Of a stretch of DNA of 64,000 nucleotides, positions 54,342 through 64,000 are shown one piece after another. A program made the position numbers and the translations under genes. The stretch covers positions 1,674,001-1,738,000 of the forward strand of contig NZ_CP026538.1 in assembly GCF_004135975.1 (NCBI RefSeq), read 5' to 3'. The stretch's first letter is position 1; every line of letters starts with the position of its first letter. The stretch comes from Solidesulfovibrio carbinolicus (GTDB lineage: Bacteria > Desulfobacterota > Desulfovibrionia > Desulfovibrionales > Desulfovibrionaceae). The notes under the pieces were generated by a model. The model was not told the DNA's origin. It did not search any database and saw only the letters and a list, made by a program, of their open reading frames with translations.

Positions 54342-56696
54342 TCACGTCAAAAATTTTTCCTGAGGCAGAGTGAGAGACCTGGCGTCCTGTTGTTGGAGAC
54401 CGCGTATCAGTTCATTAAGATTGTTCGCCAGATCAGCCAATTCGCGCACCGCGTCGGCGCAGTGGTCCAAGGTGTCGGCAGCTTTGGCGGCCAGGGCGTT
54501 GATGTCGCCAACCGAAGTGTTGATGGCTTCGGTGGTGGCGGATTGCTGTTCGGCGGCGGCGGCGATGGACCGGACCTGATCGCCGGCGCCGGCCACCAGT
54601 TCGACGATGCGGGACAGGGCCTGGCCCGAGCGTTCGGACAGGCCGGTGGCGTCGGCCACCCGGGCGGCGGCCTGATCCATGCGGGAAGCGGTTTCGTCGG
54701 CCCCGCGCTGGATGCCGGCAATGGCCTGGCCCACGTCCTTGGTGGCGGCCATGGTCTTTTCGGCCAGCTTTCTCACCTCGTCGGCCACCACGGCAAAGCC
54801 CCGACCTGCCTCGCCGGCCCGGGCCGCCTCAATGGCGGCATTAAGGGCCAGCAGGTTGGTCTGGTCGGCGATGTCGGAAATGACGCCCATGATGGCCCCG
54901 ATGCCCTTGGCCCGGTCGTCGAGTTCGCCCATGGTGGCGGCCAGGGCGGCGGACTGCTGGCGCACGGCGTCCACGGCCTTGGCGGCTTCTCCGGCCAGCC
55001 CGGCCCCTTCTCCGGCGGTGTCCCGGGCCTTTTCGGCCAGGCTGGCGGTGTCGCCGGCGTTTTTGGCCACGTCCATGATGGTGGCGGAAAGCTCGGCCAC
55101 GGCCGAAGCGGTTTCCTGGACGCGGTGGCTTTGTTCCCGGGCCCCAAGGCTGGCTTCCCCGATGCTGCGGGCCAGATCGTCGGCGGCGGCGGCCATGCGA
55201 TCGGCCACCTGGGAAGCCTGGCCGGCCAGACTGGAAATCAGCGCGTTTTGCTCCTCGATGCGGTTTTTCTGGCTCACGATGCCGGTCATGTCGTTCCAGA
55301 AGATGACGCAACCAAGCAGATTGCGGTCCATATCGTAAAACAGCGTGGTGTCCACATGCAGATGCAGGACACGGCCGCGCCGGGTGGTGAAGTCCAGGTC
55401 GAGGGAAAGCCCGCGCCCTTCGCGCAGGGTGCGTTGGGAAAGGGTTTCCCGATTCGGGTCGCCGTAGAAGAGTTGGCCGGTCACCTGCCCCTTGGCCGAT
55501 TCCGGGGTGGCGTCGAGGTCGAGCAGGTCGATGGCCTGCCGGTTGAGCCACAGGATGCGCCCGTCCGGGCCGGCGATGGCGCAGGGGGCCGGGATGCCGT
55601 CGAGGACGCCCTGGGAGAAGCCGAGCTTATTTTTGAGGTCGGCCACCATGGCGCTGACGCTGGCCGCCAGCTCGGCCAGTTCAAAACGGAAGCGGCCGGC
55701 AAGCGTCGTCCCCAGGTTGCCGGCCGTGACCTTCCGGGCGTAGGCGGCCACCCGGGTCAGCGGGCGCAGCACCATGGCCCGGTTGGCCAGGGTGATGCCG
55801 GCCACGGCGGCGATGAGGCAGCAGGCCCCGATGATAAGGAGCAGGTTGCGCTGGGCGGCGGCGGTGGCCGTCATCTCGGCTTCGTAGGCGGTCATGCACA
55901 CGACCCAGCCGGTGCGGGACACCGGCGCAAAGGCCATGACCTTGCGTTCGCCCTGCCAGTCGTAGGCGACCACGCCTTCCTTGCTGGCCAGGGCCTGCTT
56001 GGCGAAGGGCTGGTCGGCCACGTTTTTGAGCAGCATGTCCTTGTCAGTGGCGTGGGCGATGACGTTGCCCTTGCCGTCGAGCATGAGGCCGTAGCCGCGC
56101 GTGCCAAAGCGCAGAGGGTCGATGAAGTTCTTGGTGAAGACGTTCCATTTGGGGCACACGGCCACGCCGCCAAGCAGCTTGCCGTCCGGGCCGCGCACGG
56201 CCTTGGCCACCACGAAGATGAGGATGTCGCCGGTCTTGGCGCTCATGATCTGGTCGGTAAAAAAGGTGTCCTTGCCGCCGAGCACGGCCTTGACATAGTC
56301 GCGGTCGGAGCGGTCGCCGCCGGCCATGTCCTGCATGTTGGCGTTGTAGCCGGAAACGACCTTGCCTTTGAGATCGAAGGAGAAGATGGCCCAGTAGTGC
56401 TTGTAGCTCTCAATGTAGTTGCGAAACCGGTCCTGGGAGCGCTTGGCGTCGCCGGACAGGCCGGCAATGACGGCGTCCTGGGTGGCCAGGGCCCGGGCCA
56501 CGTCGGCGGCGTCTTCGAGATAGAGGTCCAGGGTGCGGCTGGTGGAGGAGGCCAGCTGGCTTAAGGCCGTTTCCTGCAGGTCCGAGGCCATGCGAAAGGA
56601 GGTGCGCGAAACGTAGAGCACCAGCACGACGATGGCGACGGTGACGCAGCCGGCGACGAGCAGGGTGAGCACGGTGTTGACGCTGCCCTTGGCCAT
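54342..56696 (-). CDS. Methyl-accepting chemotaxis protein 2 of the array
   Basis: The product is 784 residues with the same plan as its neighbours: TM1 ([21 protein letters not shown]), a dCache sensor ([57 protein letters not shown]), TM2 ([20 protein letters not shown]), HAMP, PAS ([33 protein letters not shown]) and signalling domain ([36 protein letters not shown]). Its signalling half has diverged more from MCP3 and MCP4 than those have from each other. The RDYVKA and GYNAN segments show its sensor is nearest to MCP1. No CheR/CheB tether is present. Confidence 0.93.
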   Translation of the reverse strand: MAKGSVNTVLTLLVAGCVTVAIVVLVLYVSRTSFRMASDLQETALSQLASSTSRTLDLYLEDAADVARALATQDAVIAGLSGDAKRSQDRFRNYIESYKHYWAIFSFDLKGKVVSGYNANMQDMAGGDRSDRDYVKAVLGGKDTFFTDQIMSAKTGDILIFVVAKAVRGPDGKLLGGVAVCPKWNVFTKNFIDPLRFGTRGYGLMLDGKGNVIAHATDKDMLLKNVADQPFAKQALASKEGVVAYDWQGERKVMAFAPVSRTGWVVCMTAYEAEMTATAAAQRNLLLIIGACCLIAAVAGITLANRAMVLRPLTRVAAYARKVTAGNLGTTLAGRFRFELAELAASVSAMVADLKNKLGFSQGVLDGIPAPCAIAGPDGRILWLNRQAIDLLDLDATPESAKGQVTGQLFYGDPNRETLSQRTLREGRGLSLDLDFTTRRGRVLHLHVDTTLFYDMDRNLLGCVIFWNDMTGIVSQKNRIEEQNALISSLAGQASQVADRMAAAADDLARSIGEASLGAREQSHRVQETASAVAELSATIMDVAKNAGDTASLAEKARDTAGEGAGLAGEAAKAVDAVRQQSAALAATMGELDDRAKGIGAIMGVISDIADQTNLLALNAAIEAARAGEAGRGFAVVADEVRKLAEKTMAATKDVGQAIAGIQRGADETASRMDQAAARVADATGLSERSGQALSRIVELVAGAGDQVRSIAAAAEQQSATTEAINTSVGDINALAAKAADTLDHCADAVRELADLANNLNELIRGLQQQDARSLTLPQEKFLT

Positions 56697-57127
56697 GGAC
56701 CCTCCCCGGGGCTTGCGGTCCCTAGGGCGGCCGGAAGACCCGGCGGCGGCAAACGGCCAAGAGACGCCCTGAGACGCTGTTGGCAGGAATTATTACGGAA
56801 CGGCAACGAAAAGCGCAACGGCAAAACGTGACTATATCCAGTTTGCCCGGCGCAAGCCGCCGGCCAGAATAGGGCGGCTTGCGCGCTCCTTGCAGAGGCC
56901 CGGACGGTGCGCGGGCGAGGGGTGGCGAGTTCGGGCTTGCGGCCGGCTTTTCGAGGCTTGGCGGGCCGCATGGTCTGGTCGGGATATCCTTGGTCTCGGG
57001 GTTGTCCAAGTCCGGCGGCTGCACCGATCTGAGGCGCAGTCGCCGGACGATTCATGAGCATTATGCGGTTGCCGCTTGTCGCGGCAGGCTTGTCCCGGTT
57101 TGGACGAGTAGTGACCCGCGCGCCGTG
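56697..57127. other. Gap between the second and third MCP genes
   Basis: These 431 bases carry no gene that I can support. They should contain the promoter of the second MCP gene; neither a sigma-28 (TAAA-N15-GCCGATAA) nor a sigma-54 pattern was evident by eye. A hairpin with arms GTCCGGCGGCTGC (57010-57022) and GCAGTCGCCGGAC (57036-57048) probably belongs to the end of the third MCP transcript. Confidence 0.55.
57010..57048 (-). terminator. Hairpin after the third MCP gene
   Basis: A 13-bp stem with one G-T opposition (arms 57010-57022 and 57036-57048) lies 80 bases past the stop on the minus strand. There is no T run. Confidence 0.4.
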
Positions 57128-59461
57128 CTAAGCCGTCAGCGCGGCTTGGCCGCTGCCGCCCTTGATGTCGGATACCAGGGTGTTGAGTTCGTGGGCCTGG
57201 GCGGCCAGCTCGGTGACGGCCTGGGCGGACTGGCCCATGGCTTCGGCGGTTTCCGAGGCGATGCGGCTGATGGCTTCCACGGCCCGGTTGATCTCCTCGG
57301 AGGTGGCCGATTGCTCCTCGGCCGCCGTGGCGATGGCCCGGACCTGATCGCCGGCGGTTTCCACCACGGAGACGATTTCGCCCAGGGCGTCGCCGGAACG
57401 CTTGGCCAGGGCCGTGGCCTGCTCCACGGCGGAGGAAGCCTGTTCCACCATGGTCACGGTGTCGGCCGTGCCGCGCTGGATGCCGGTTATGGCCTGGCCC
57501 ACTTCCTTGGTGGCGTGCATGGTTTTTTCGGCCAGCTTACGCACCTCGTCGGCAACGACGGCGAAGCCGCGTCCGGCCTCGCCGGCCCTGGCCGCCTCGA
57601 TGGCGGCGTTAAGGGCCAGCAGGTTGGTCTGGTCGGCGATGTCGGAGATGACGCCAAGCACCGCGCCAATGCCTTGGGCCTGCTCGCCAAGGCCGTGCAT
57701 GTTGGTCTTGAGCTTGTCGGCAGCCAGTCGCACCTTGTCCACGGCGGCCACGACATCCACCACCAGGCTGGCCCCTTCCCGGGCCTTGTCCCTGGCGGCG
57801 GCGGCGTTGCCGGCGGTCTCGCCGGCGTTTCGGGCCACTTCCAGGATGGTGGCGTTCATCTGCTCCACGGCGGTGACGGTTTCCTGGACCCGGTTGTTCT
57901 GTTCCTGAGCGCCTTGGTTGGCCTGTTCGATCTGGGCCGAGAGTTCCTCGGCGGCCGAGGCCATGCGGTCGGCGGTGTGGGAGGCGGCGTCGGCTGTGTC
58001 GGCCATGAGCGTGTTCTGGGCGGCGATGCGCTCCTGCTGGAGGTAGCGTTCGGTCTGGTCGTTCCAGAAGGAAATGGACCCGAGGAGATTGCCGTCCATG
58101 TCGTAGAAGGGGGTGGTGATGACGTCGATGCGCAGTTTTTTGCCCGAGGGGGCGGTGAATTCGTTGTGGGCAGTGATGACCCGGCGTTCGGCCAGGGCGC
58201 GGTCGGAGCAGGTCTCCCTGGAGGCGTCGTTCAAATAAAACTGGCCGGATTTCTGGCCAAAAAAGGTTTCAGGCGGGGCGGTTTTTTCCAACAGATCGCA
58301 GATCTGCTTGTTGGCCCAGAGCATGTTGCAGTCCGGCCCGACAATGCCGCAGGGGGCGGGGATGCCTTCCATGACCCCCTGGGCGAAGCCGAGTTTGTTT
58401 TTGAGTTCGGCCACCATGCGTTCCAAGTTGTGGGCCAGGCCGGCCAGTTCGAAGCGGAATCGGCCGGACAGCACGGCTTTGAGGTCGCCGCCGGCCACGG
58501 CGGCAGCGTAGGCGGCGATGGCGGCCAGGGGCGAGAGCACCACAATCTTGTTGAATATGATGATGAGCCCGGCCACGAGCGCCAGCACGGCCGCGCCGAT
58601 GACCAGCAGTACGCTGCGTTGCCCCGAAGCCAGGGCAGCCATTTCCGATTCCGAGGCGGTCATGCAGACCAGCCAGCCGGTAGCGGGCACTTCGGCCACA
58701 GCCATGAACTTTCCCTCGCCCTTGAAATCGTACGCCATGATGCCGTTTTTGAGAGCCAGGGCACGATCCGAAATGGTTCTGTCGGCGGGAACCGAGAGCA
58801 GCATGGACTTGTCCTTGGCATGGGCGATGACGACGCCCTGGCCGTCCAGCATGTAGGCGTAGCCGGACTCGCCGAAGCGGACGGGGTCGAGATACCGTTT
58901 GGTAAAATTCTCCCAGATGGGGCTGACGATGACCATGCCGACGGTTTTGCCCGCCGCGTCCTTGACGACGTGGGCGGCCACGAAAAGGAGCGTGCCGCTG
59001 GTCTTGCCCTTGAGGATGGACTTGGTGACGTAACTTTCTTGCCCGGCCATGACGGCTTTGAAGTATTCCCGGTCGGCGTAGCTCGCTGCCAGCCCCTCGC
59101 CGCTTTTCAGGGCGCCGGCCATGGGTTTGCCGGACGTGTCGATAATGAGCGCGGAAAAGAGGTTGTCGGCGTTGGCGACAAACTGGCGCAGCATGGTTTG
59201 GGCGGCCTCGGGCGACCCCGACAGGGCTTCGGCCACGGTGGGCTGGCTGGCCAGGCTCTCCGCTTGATCCTCGGCGCTGCTGATGTAGAGTTCGAGGATG
59301 TTGCCGAGGTTTTTGGCGGTACGTTCCAGAGCTTCCTGCTCCAGGTCGAGAGAAATGTCGTAGGTTGATTTGGCGGTGTAGCCGATGATGGCGGCAATGC
59401 CGCAGAAAAGCGACGCCAGCACGGCAAGGGTCAGCACCTGATTGAGGCCAAGGCGTTTCAT
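57128..59461 (-). CDS. Methyl-accepting chemotaxis protein 3 of the array
   Basis: The product is 777 residues from the ATG at 59461, which has a GGAG site and the conserved [28 protein letters not shown] start. A dCache sensor ([61 protein letters not shown]), TM2, HAMP, PAS ([30 protein letters not shown]) and signalling domain follow. From TM2 on it is almost the same as MCP4, but the sensors differ clearly, the picture of a recent duplication with a changed input domain. The frame upstream of 59461 is not used. Confidence 0.93.
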   Translation of the reverse strand: MKRLGLNQVLTLAVLASLFCGIAAIIGYTAKSTYDISLDLEQEALERTAKNLGNILELYISSAEDQAESLASQPTVAEALSGSPEAAQTMLRQFVANADNLFSALIIDTSGKPMAGALKSGEGLAASYADREYFKAVMAGQESYVTKSILKGKTSGTLLFVAAHVVKDAAGKTVGMVIVSPIWENFTKRYLDPVRFGESGYAYMLDGQGVVIAHAKDKSMLLSVPADRTISDRALALKNGIMAYDFKGEGKFMAVAEVPATGWLVCMTASESEMAALASGQRSVLLVIGAAVLALVAGLIIIFNKIVVLSPLAAIAAYAAAVAGGDLKAVLSGRFRFELAGLAHNLERMVAELKNKLGFAQGVMEGIPAPCGIVGPDCNMLWANKQICDLLEKTAPPETFFGQKSGQFYLNDASRETCSDRALAERRVITAHNEFTAPSGKKLRIDVITTPFYDMDGNLLGSISFWNDQTERYLQQERIAAQNTLMADTADAASHTADRMASAAEELSAQIEQANQGAQEQNNRVQETVTAVEQMNATILEVARNAGETAGNAAAARDKAREGASLVVDVVAAVDKVRLAADKLKTNMHGLGEQAQGIGAVLGVISDIADQTNLLALNAAIEAARAGEAGRGFAVVADEVRKLAEKTMHATKEVGQAITGIQRGTADTVTMVEQASSAVEQATALAKRSGDALGEIVSVVETAGDQVRAIATAAEEQSATSEEINRAVEAISRIASETAEAMGQSAQAVTELAAQAHELNTLVSDIKGGSGQAALTA

Positions 59462-59680
59462 GGGGGATTCTCCTCGAATGGCGCGCTCCAAGACTCGGCG
59501 ATGCGCAGGAGGGCGCGCCAAGGCTGGGGGCGGCGTCAGTAAAATTGGGGGTTCCTCGGGCCACGCTTGGCCGGAAACTGCTTACGGCGCGTGCGCCGCC
59601 GGCGTCTTGGCGGTCCGAGTTCCGATTGTCGCAACTAGGGAAAACACGGGCGGATTACTAGAACCGTTTTTTGGTTTTCT

Positions 59681-59709
59681 TTGACATTAAATAAATACCA
59701 AAATATTCC
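59681..59709 (+). promoter_or_regulatory. AT-rich promoter-like element
   Basis: TTGACA at 59681-59686 stands 17 bases before TATTCC in an AT-rich island unlike the surrounding GC-rich sequence. It precedes the plus-strand gene at 59738 and is the probable promoter. Confidence 0.5.
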
Positions 59710-59737
59710 TTGGTCCAGCATTCGGGGAGGTTTTGGC

Positions 59738-60655
59738 ATGACGTCGGGAAGGCCACGGTCGGTGCGGCTGGGCGGGACGGGCGACAAGCTCTATATGGCG
59801 CTCAAGCTTCTGGGGCTGTCCTGGAGCACCAGGGTTGAGGCCGAGCGGCTGACCAGCGACGGCCACTGGCGGCAATGCCGGCTGCCGCGCAGCGTCAACA
59901 CCGTGCTGGAAGACATCCGCTGCGGCATGGCCGCCGAGCGTCTGGAGCGCTACGCCCAGTTCTTCAAGGTTCCGGCCGGGCTGTTTCTCGACGACGCCGT
60001 CGGGGCCTATGCCGCCGAGTTTGCCTGCCAGATCTTGAAAAGCCGCCACGACGCCCGGGCCGTCAGCCCCCTGGACTACGGGCGGGGCGTGGCCAGCCTG
60101 GAGCTGCTCAACCGCCAAAACGACGCGCTCTATTTAAACGACCTGCTCGGGCTGCTTGGCGGCTGTTATGATCTGGTTGTGCGCACCGCGCCCTCGAACG
60201 TCTGGCTCCTGGGCGCGGTCGTCATCGGCGAACCGGCCGACGGCGCTCTGCAGGCCGTGGGCGTGCTGGCCGTGCCCGACGCGCCGGTGGATTTTCACGG
60301 CCGGGTCTTTCGTTGGCACAACTACCTGCATGTGCATTACGCCTCGGCGGACAACCAGCTCCTTGGCTACATGATGACCCCCGATCCCCTGCAATCGGTG
60401 CTGGTGCGCCACCGGCGGCCGTTTTTCATGAAGCTTCACGCCTTGTCCGGCAATCTGGTGCCCGCAGCCCAACCAGACCTTTCGATCCTCTACGTCCTGC
60501 GCCGGGGGGAGCCTCCGGCGGCCTTCAAAGCCTTGCGCCAGGCAGCTGTTGAGCGGCCGGTTCTGGAACGGGGGCACCCCCGCTATGCGGCGGTCATGGA
60601 GATGCTGGCTCGAGCCGAGGACGATCCAGGCGAAAGCGCCACGGCCGGCTCCTGA
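59738..60655 (+). CDS. Unknown protein with HTH-like N-terminus, inside the MCP array
   Basis: The product is 305 residues from the ATG at 59738, which has GGGGAGG upstream. The first 110 residues (YMALKLLGLSWSTRVEAERLTS, RSVNTVLEDIRCGMAAERLERYAQFFKVPAGLFLDDAVG) resemble a phage/XRE-type DNA-binding domain with the usual RYAQFFKVP pattern. The C-terminal 190 residues (LLNRQNDALYLNDLLGLLGGCYDLVVRTA, WHNYLHVHYASADNQLLGYMMTP) match nothing I recognise. It is the only plus-strand gene in the array and has its own promoter-like element. A regulator of the flanking receptors is possible but unproven. Confidence 0.55.
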   Translation: MTSGRPRSVRLGGTGDKLYMALKLLGLSWSTRVEAERLTSDGHWRQCRLPRSVNTVLEDIRCGMAAERLERYAQFFKVPAGLFLDDAVGAYAAEFACQILKSRHDARAVSPLDYGRGVASLELLNRQNDALYLNDLLGLLGGCYDLVVRTAPSNVWLLGAVVIGEPADGALQAVGVLAVPDAPVDFHGRVFRWHNYLHVHYASADNQLLGYMMTPDPLQSVLVRHRRPFFMKLHALSGNLVPAAQPDLSILYVLRRGEPPAAFKALRQAAVERPVLERGHPRYAAVMEMLARAEDDPGESATAGS

Positions 60656-60801
60656 CCCCGGCAACGCTCTCGGGAGGTTCGTCCGCCATGCGACAGGACA
60701 GCTTTTCCGACCCGGCCGTCCTGTCGCGCTTCCGGGAGGGACTCGCCGCCAGTCGCCGGCCGGGACGGGTCCGGTAGCCGCCGACGGCAACGCGCCAAAG
60801 G

Positions 60802-60838
60802 AAACGGCCCTTTCCGGTTTTGCCGGAAAGGGCCGTTT
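60802..60838 (-). terminator. Perfect 16-bp terminator hairpin between MCP4 and the unknown gene
   Basis: AAACGGCCCTTTCCGG at 60802-60817 is inverted at 60823-60838 with a TTTTG loop. It lies between the convergent unknown gene and the fourth MCP gene and could serve both. Confidence 0.75.
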
Positions 60839-60862
60839 GGCGTGGCGAAACGTCGTCGCGCG

Positions 60863-63196
60863 TCAGGAGGCGATGGCGGCCTGGCCGCCGCTGCCGCCCT
60901 TGATGTCGGCCACCAGGGCGTTGAGTTCGTGGGCCTGGGTGGCGAGTTCCGCCACGGCCTGGGCGGACTGGCCCATGGCGTCGGCGGTTTCCGAGGCGAT
61001 ACGGCTGATGGCGTCCACGGCCCGGTTGATCTCCTCGGCGGTGGCCGACTGCTCCTCGGCCGCCGTGGCGATGGCCCGGACCTGATCGCCGGCGGCCTCG
61101 ACCACCGAGACGATCTCCCCAAGGGCCGCGCCCGAGCGCGAGGCCAGGGCCGTGGCTTGATCCACGGCCGCAGCCGCCTGATCCACCATGGTCACGGTGT
61201 CGGCCGTGCCGCGTTGGATGCCGCTGATGGCTTGGCCCACTTCCTTGGTGGCGTGCATGGTTTTTTCGGCGAGCTTTCGCACTTCGTCGGCAACGACGGC
61301 GAAACCGCGACCGGCCTCGCCGGCTCGGGCCGCCTCGATGGCGGCGTTAAGGGCGAGCAAGTTGGTCTGGTCGGCGATGTCGGAGATGACGCCCAGCACC
61401 GCGCCAATGCCCTGGGCCTGTTCGCCCAGCCCCCGCATGTTGGTCTTGAGCTGTTCGGCGGCGTCGCGCACCTTGTCCACGGCCTCCATGACGTCCACGA
61501 CCAGCTCGGCCCCTTCGCGGGCCTTGTCCCGGGCGGCGGCGGCGTTGCCGGCGGTCTCGCCGGCGTTTTTCGCCACTTCCAGGATGGTGGCGTTCATCTG
61601 TTCCACGGCGGTGACGGTTTCCTGGACCCGATTGTTCTGTTCCTGCGCGCCGTGGTTGGCCTGTTCGATCTGGGCCGCGAGCTGCTCGGCGGCCGAGGCC
61701 ATGCGGTCGGCGGTGTGGGAGGCGGCGTCGGCGGTGTCGGCCATGAGTACGTTCTGGGCGGCGATGCGTTTTTGCTGGTTGTGGAGTTCGGTCTGGTCGG
61801 TCCAGAAGGACAGCGCGCCCAGCAGCGTGCCGTCCATGTCGTAAAACGGCGTGGCGACGATGTGGACGTTAAGGGTGCGGCCCGAGGGGGTGACGTATTC
61901 GCTGTCGGCTTCCTGGGCCTGGCGCAGGGCCAGGGCGCGGTCGGAGCGGGTCTCCTTGGAGGCGTCGCCCAGGAAGAACAGGCCGGACTTCTGGCCGACG
62001 TAGCTGGCCGGGGCTTCGGGCTTTTCCAGCAGGTCGCAGATCTGCTGGTTGGCCCAGAGCATGTTGCTGTCCGGGCCGACGATGCCGCAGGGGGCGGAGA
62101 TGCCTTCCATGACGCCCTGGGCGAAGCCGAGCTTGTGTTTGAGTTCGGCCACCATGCGTTCGAGGTTGCGGGCCAGCCCGGCCAGTTCGAACCGGAAGCG
62201 GCCGGTGAGGGCGGCTTTGAGGTCGCCGTCGGCCACGGCGGCGGCGTAGGCGGCGATGGCGGCCAGGGGCGAGAGCACCACCACCTTGTTGAAAATGATG
62301 ATAAGCGCGGCCACAAGGACAAGGGCGGCCGCGCCGATGGCGATGAGCACGTTGCGCTGCCCCACGGCGCGCTGGGCCAGTTCGTCCGAAGAAACAGTCA
62401 TGCACACCAGCCACTGGACGCCGGAGATCTGGGCCACGCCCATAAACTTTTTTTCGCCGTTGTAGGTATAGTCCATGACGCCGTTTTTGAGCGCCAGGGC
62501 GCGTTCGCCGATGGTGCGGTCGGCGGGCTGTTTGAGCAGGAGCGACTTGTCCTTGGCGTGGGCGATGATGCGGCCCTGGTCGTCGAACATGAAGCCGTAG
62601 CCGGTCTCGCCGAAGCGGATGGGGGACAGGTATTTGCGGATGAGCCGGTTCCAGTCCGTGGCCAGCACGATCATGCCCCGGGATTTGCCGTCCGGGCCGT
62701 GAACGGCGTGGGCCGTGAGGAAATAGGGCTTGCCGGCGTCGTCGAGGCGGATTTCGCCGCTGGTGAAGTCGTCGCTGCCGGCCGTGATCTTCTTGAAAAA
62801 GTCCCAGTCCTTATAGGAGTCGGCCAGGGGTTTGCCCGATTTGTAGACGCCGGAGACGGCCTTGCCGTCGGTGTCCACCACGGCCACGGCCAGCAGGGAG
62901 GTGGAGCTTTTGAGGTAGCCCTCCAGCATCTTCTGGGCCCGGTCGGGCGCGCCGATGAGCGCTTCGAGAAAGATCGGCAGCGAGGCCAGGGTATCAACGC
63001 TTTCCTTGGCATTGTCGAGACTTAAGCCGATCAGATTGACCATGTCCGTGGCCGTGCGCTGAAGTTCCTCCTCTTGCAGGGAGGTGGAAATCTCGTTGGT
63101 GGAGACGGCGGCGTAGGTGATGATGGCGGCGATGCCGCAAAAAAGCGAGACGATGACGGCCAGGGTCAAAACGGCGTTGAGGCCCAGTCGACGCAT
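60863..63196 (-). CDS. Methyl-accepting chemotaxis protein 4 of the array
   Basis: The product is 777 residues from the ATG at 63196, giving the [28 protein letters not shown] start seen in MCP3. The dCache sensor ([59 protein letters not shown]) differs from MCP3 while the membrane helix, HAMP, PAS ([30 protein letters not shown]) and signalling halves are nearly alike. No CheR/CheB tether is present. The long frame upstream of 63196 has no signal-anchor start and is not used. Confidence 0.93.
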   Translation of the reverse strand: MRRLGLNAVLTLAVIVSLFCGIAAIITYAAVSTNEISTSLQEEELQRTATDMVNLIGLSLDNAKESVDTLASLPIFLEALIGAPDRAQKMLEGYLKSSTSLLAVAVVDTDGKAVSGVYKSGKPLADSYKDWDFFKKITAGSDDFTSGEIRLDDAGKPYFLTAHAVHGPDGKSRGMIVLATDWNRLIRKYLSPIRFGETGYGFMFDDQGRIIAHAKDKSLLLKQPADRTIGERALALKNGVMDYTYNGEKKFMGVAQISGVQWLVCMTVSSDELAQRAVGQRNVLIAIGAAALVLVAALIIIFNKVVVLSPLAAIAAYAAAVADGDLKAALTGRFRFELAGLARNLERMVAELKHKLGFAQGVMEGISAPCGIVGPDSNMLWANQQICDLLEKPEAPASYVGQKSGLFFLGDASKETRSDRALALRQAQEADSEYVTPSGRTLNVHIVATPFYDMDGTLLGALSFWTDQTELHNQQKRIAAQNVLMADTADAASHTADRMASAAEQLAAQIEQANHGAQEQNNRVQETVTAVEQMNATILEVAKNAGETAGNAAAARDKAREGAELVVDVMEAVDKVRDAAEQLKTNMRGLGEQAQGIGAVLGVISDIADQTNLLALNAAIEAARAGEAGRGFAVVADEVRKLAEKTMHATKEVGQAISGIQRGTADTVTMVDQAAAAVDQATALASRSGAALGEIVSVVEAAGDQVRAIATAAEEQSATAEEINRAVDAISRIASETADAMGQSAQAVAELATQAHELNALVADIKGGSGGQAAIAS

Positions 63197-63542
63197 GACG
63201 ATACTCCCGGATGCGGTGGTTGCGGGGGCTGCCCCGGCCGACGGCCGACGCGGCAGCCGGATTTCCGGCAGCCGGTCGTTTGCCAATCTTGCAAAAAGCC
63301 GATGGCCCCTCGTGCCTGGGAAATACTGAAAAGCCCGACGGCAAGCCAGCAGTTTTTGGCGTTGCGACAATCGCGGGACAGGGGGGCCGTCCCGAACGCT
63401 GCGGCCGGCGGCGCGGGAGTAGCGTCGGCCTGTCGTTGCGGGGCGGTCAATCCGGCGGCGGGGGCAAAGCGCCACGCCCCCACCCCCCGCCGGGGCGGGC
63501 GGTCGCGGGCGCCGGGCGGCAAAGGGGTTCTCGTCCGAAGCG
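63197..63542. other. Gap between the fourth and fifth MCP genes
   Basis: No gene is seen in these 346 GC-rich bases. They should hold the MCP4 promoter at the left and the end of the MCP5 transcript at the right, where a small CCCGCC/GGCGGG stem near 63488 is the only candidate stop. Confidence 0.5.
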
Positions 63543-64000
63543 TCACGCGCCAAGGGCGGGGCGTGACTCGCTGGATTGCATGTCGGCCACCAGGCTGGAG
63601 AGGCCCTGAGCCTGATCGGCCAGATCGGTGACGGCCGTGGCGGACTGGATCATGGCGTCGGCGGTTTCTCCGGCAATGCGATTGATGGCGGCCACGGCCC
63701 GGGAAATCTCCTCCACCGTGGACGACTGTTCCTCGGCGGCGGTGGCGATGGCCTGGACTTGCTCGCCGGCGCTGGAAACCATGGTCACGATGTCGGTGAG
63801 GGCTTCGCCCGAGCGACGGGCCAGGCTGGTCGCTTCCTCGACGCTGGCCACGGCCTCGTCCACCATGGCCACGGTTTCGGCTGTGCCCTGCTGGATGCCG
63901 GCGATGGCCTGGCCCACCTCGCGGGTGGCGGTCATGGTTTTTTCGGCAAGTTTGCGGACCTCGTCGGCCACCACGGCGAAGCCGCGTCCGGCCTCGCCGG
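63543..64000 (-). CDS. Methyl-accepting chemotaxis protein 5 of the array (C-terminal part; 5' beyond window)
   Basis: Only the last 152 residues are visible. They begin inside the signalling tip ([18 protein letters not shown]) and continue through the descending helix ([58 protein letters not shown]) to the stop complement at 63543. The tail is the same design as the other array members, without a CheR/CheB tether. The sensor half lies beyond the right edge. Confidence 0.88.
   Translation of the reverse strand, partial: GEAGRGFAVVADEVRKLAEKTMTATREVGQAIAGIQQGTAETVAMVDEAVASVEEATSLARRSGEALTDIVTMVSSAGEQVQAIATAAEEQSSTVEEISRAVAAINRIAGETADAMIQSATAVTDLADQAQGLSSLVADMQSSESRPALGA

Noticed and set aside
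56879-59368. 829-codon plus-strand open frame
   Set aside because: It is exactly antisense to the third MCP gene, with Gly/His/Val-rich sequence and no domain. The same shadow recurs opposite the other MCP genes (54270-56564, 60842-63025).

Overview
The window is GC-rich bacterial chromosome, most likely from a sulfate-reducing Desulfovibrionaceae member close to Desulfovibrio/Solidesulfovibrio. The supporting signs are an iron alcohol dehydrogenase, larBCE, feoAB, a very large chemoreceptor repertoire, a Mu-like prophage and the overall gene style. The taxonomic call is inferred from gene content and was not checked by any search.

Layout. (1) 1-7.5 kb: the early region of a Mu-like prophage, read leftward. 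In transcription order it holds two small early genes, MuA transposase, MuB ATPase, two DNA-binding proteins, DUF3164, a zinc-ribbon protein, GemA and a Mor-type activator cut by the window edge. A divergent CI/LexA-type repressor faces it across an operator region, and repeated GTGCCAAA motifs mark the probable phage end. (2) 7.6-9.2 kb: junk between phage and host, made of a frameshifted Mu-type head-protein (gpT) remnant and a truncated IS1182-type transposase. (3) 9.6-23.2 kb: the most interesting locus. It holds a PchR-like AraC regulator, a TonB-dependent receptor, an O-methyltransferase, a Tat-type binding protein with ABC permease and ATPase, a DUF6064 membrane protein, a PyrK-like Fe-S/flavin reductase, an FAD oxidoreductase, a PRK06851-type P-loop protein, a UbiE-like methyltransferase, and exbB-exbD-tonB. 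Genes overlap or nearly touch, so it reads as one uptake-plus-processing system. A Fur-box-like site lies before the receptor. (4) 23.3-24.0 kb: a decayed IS200/IS605 element.

(5) 24.0-27.3 kb: larB, larE and larC for the nickel-pincer (NPN) cofactor, without larA. (6) 27.4-29.8 kb: a ferredoxin-type aldo/keto reductase and its probable AraC regulator. (7) 30.1-35.4 kb: a GGDEF diguanylate cyclase followed by SiaA-, SiaB- and SiaC-like proteins and an MCP-like protein, resembling the SiaABCD c-di-GMP switch. (8) 35.4-39.5 kb: feoA-feoB plus two secreted proteins, one DUF4198. (9) 39.6-51.4 kb: housekeeping and metabolic genes (DUF429-like protein, YbaK-type deacylase, iron alcohol dehydrogenase with a sigma-54 activator, RecQ-like helicase, a polytopic membrane protein, purE and purD). 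(10) 51.7-64.0 kb: a tandem array of five paralogous methyl-accepting chemotaxis proteins on the minus strand, interrupted by one unknown gene.

How parts may work together. Fur-box-like sequences occur before the TonB receptor, feoA, the diguanylate cyclase and (weakly) siaA, which suggests iron status links uptake with c-di-GMP and chemotaxis signalling. This rests on motif matches counted by eye. No tRNA, rRNA or CRISPR array was seen.
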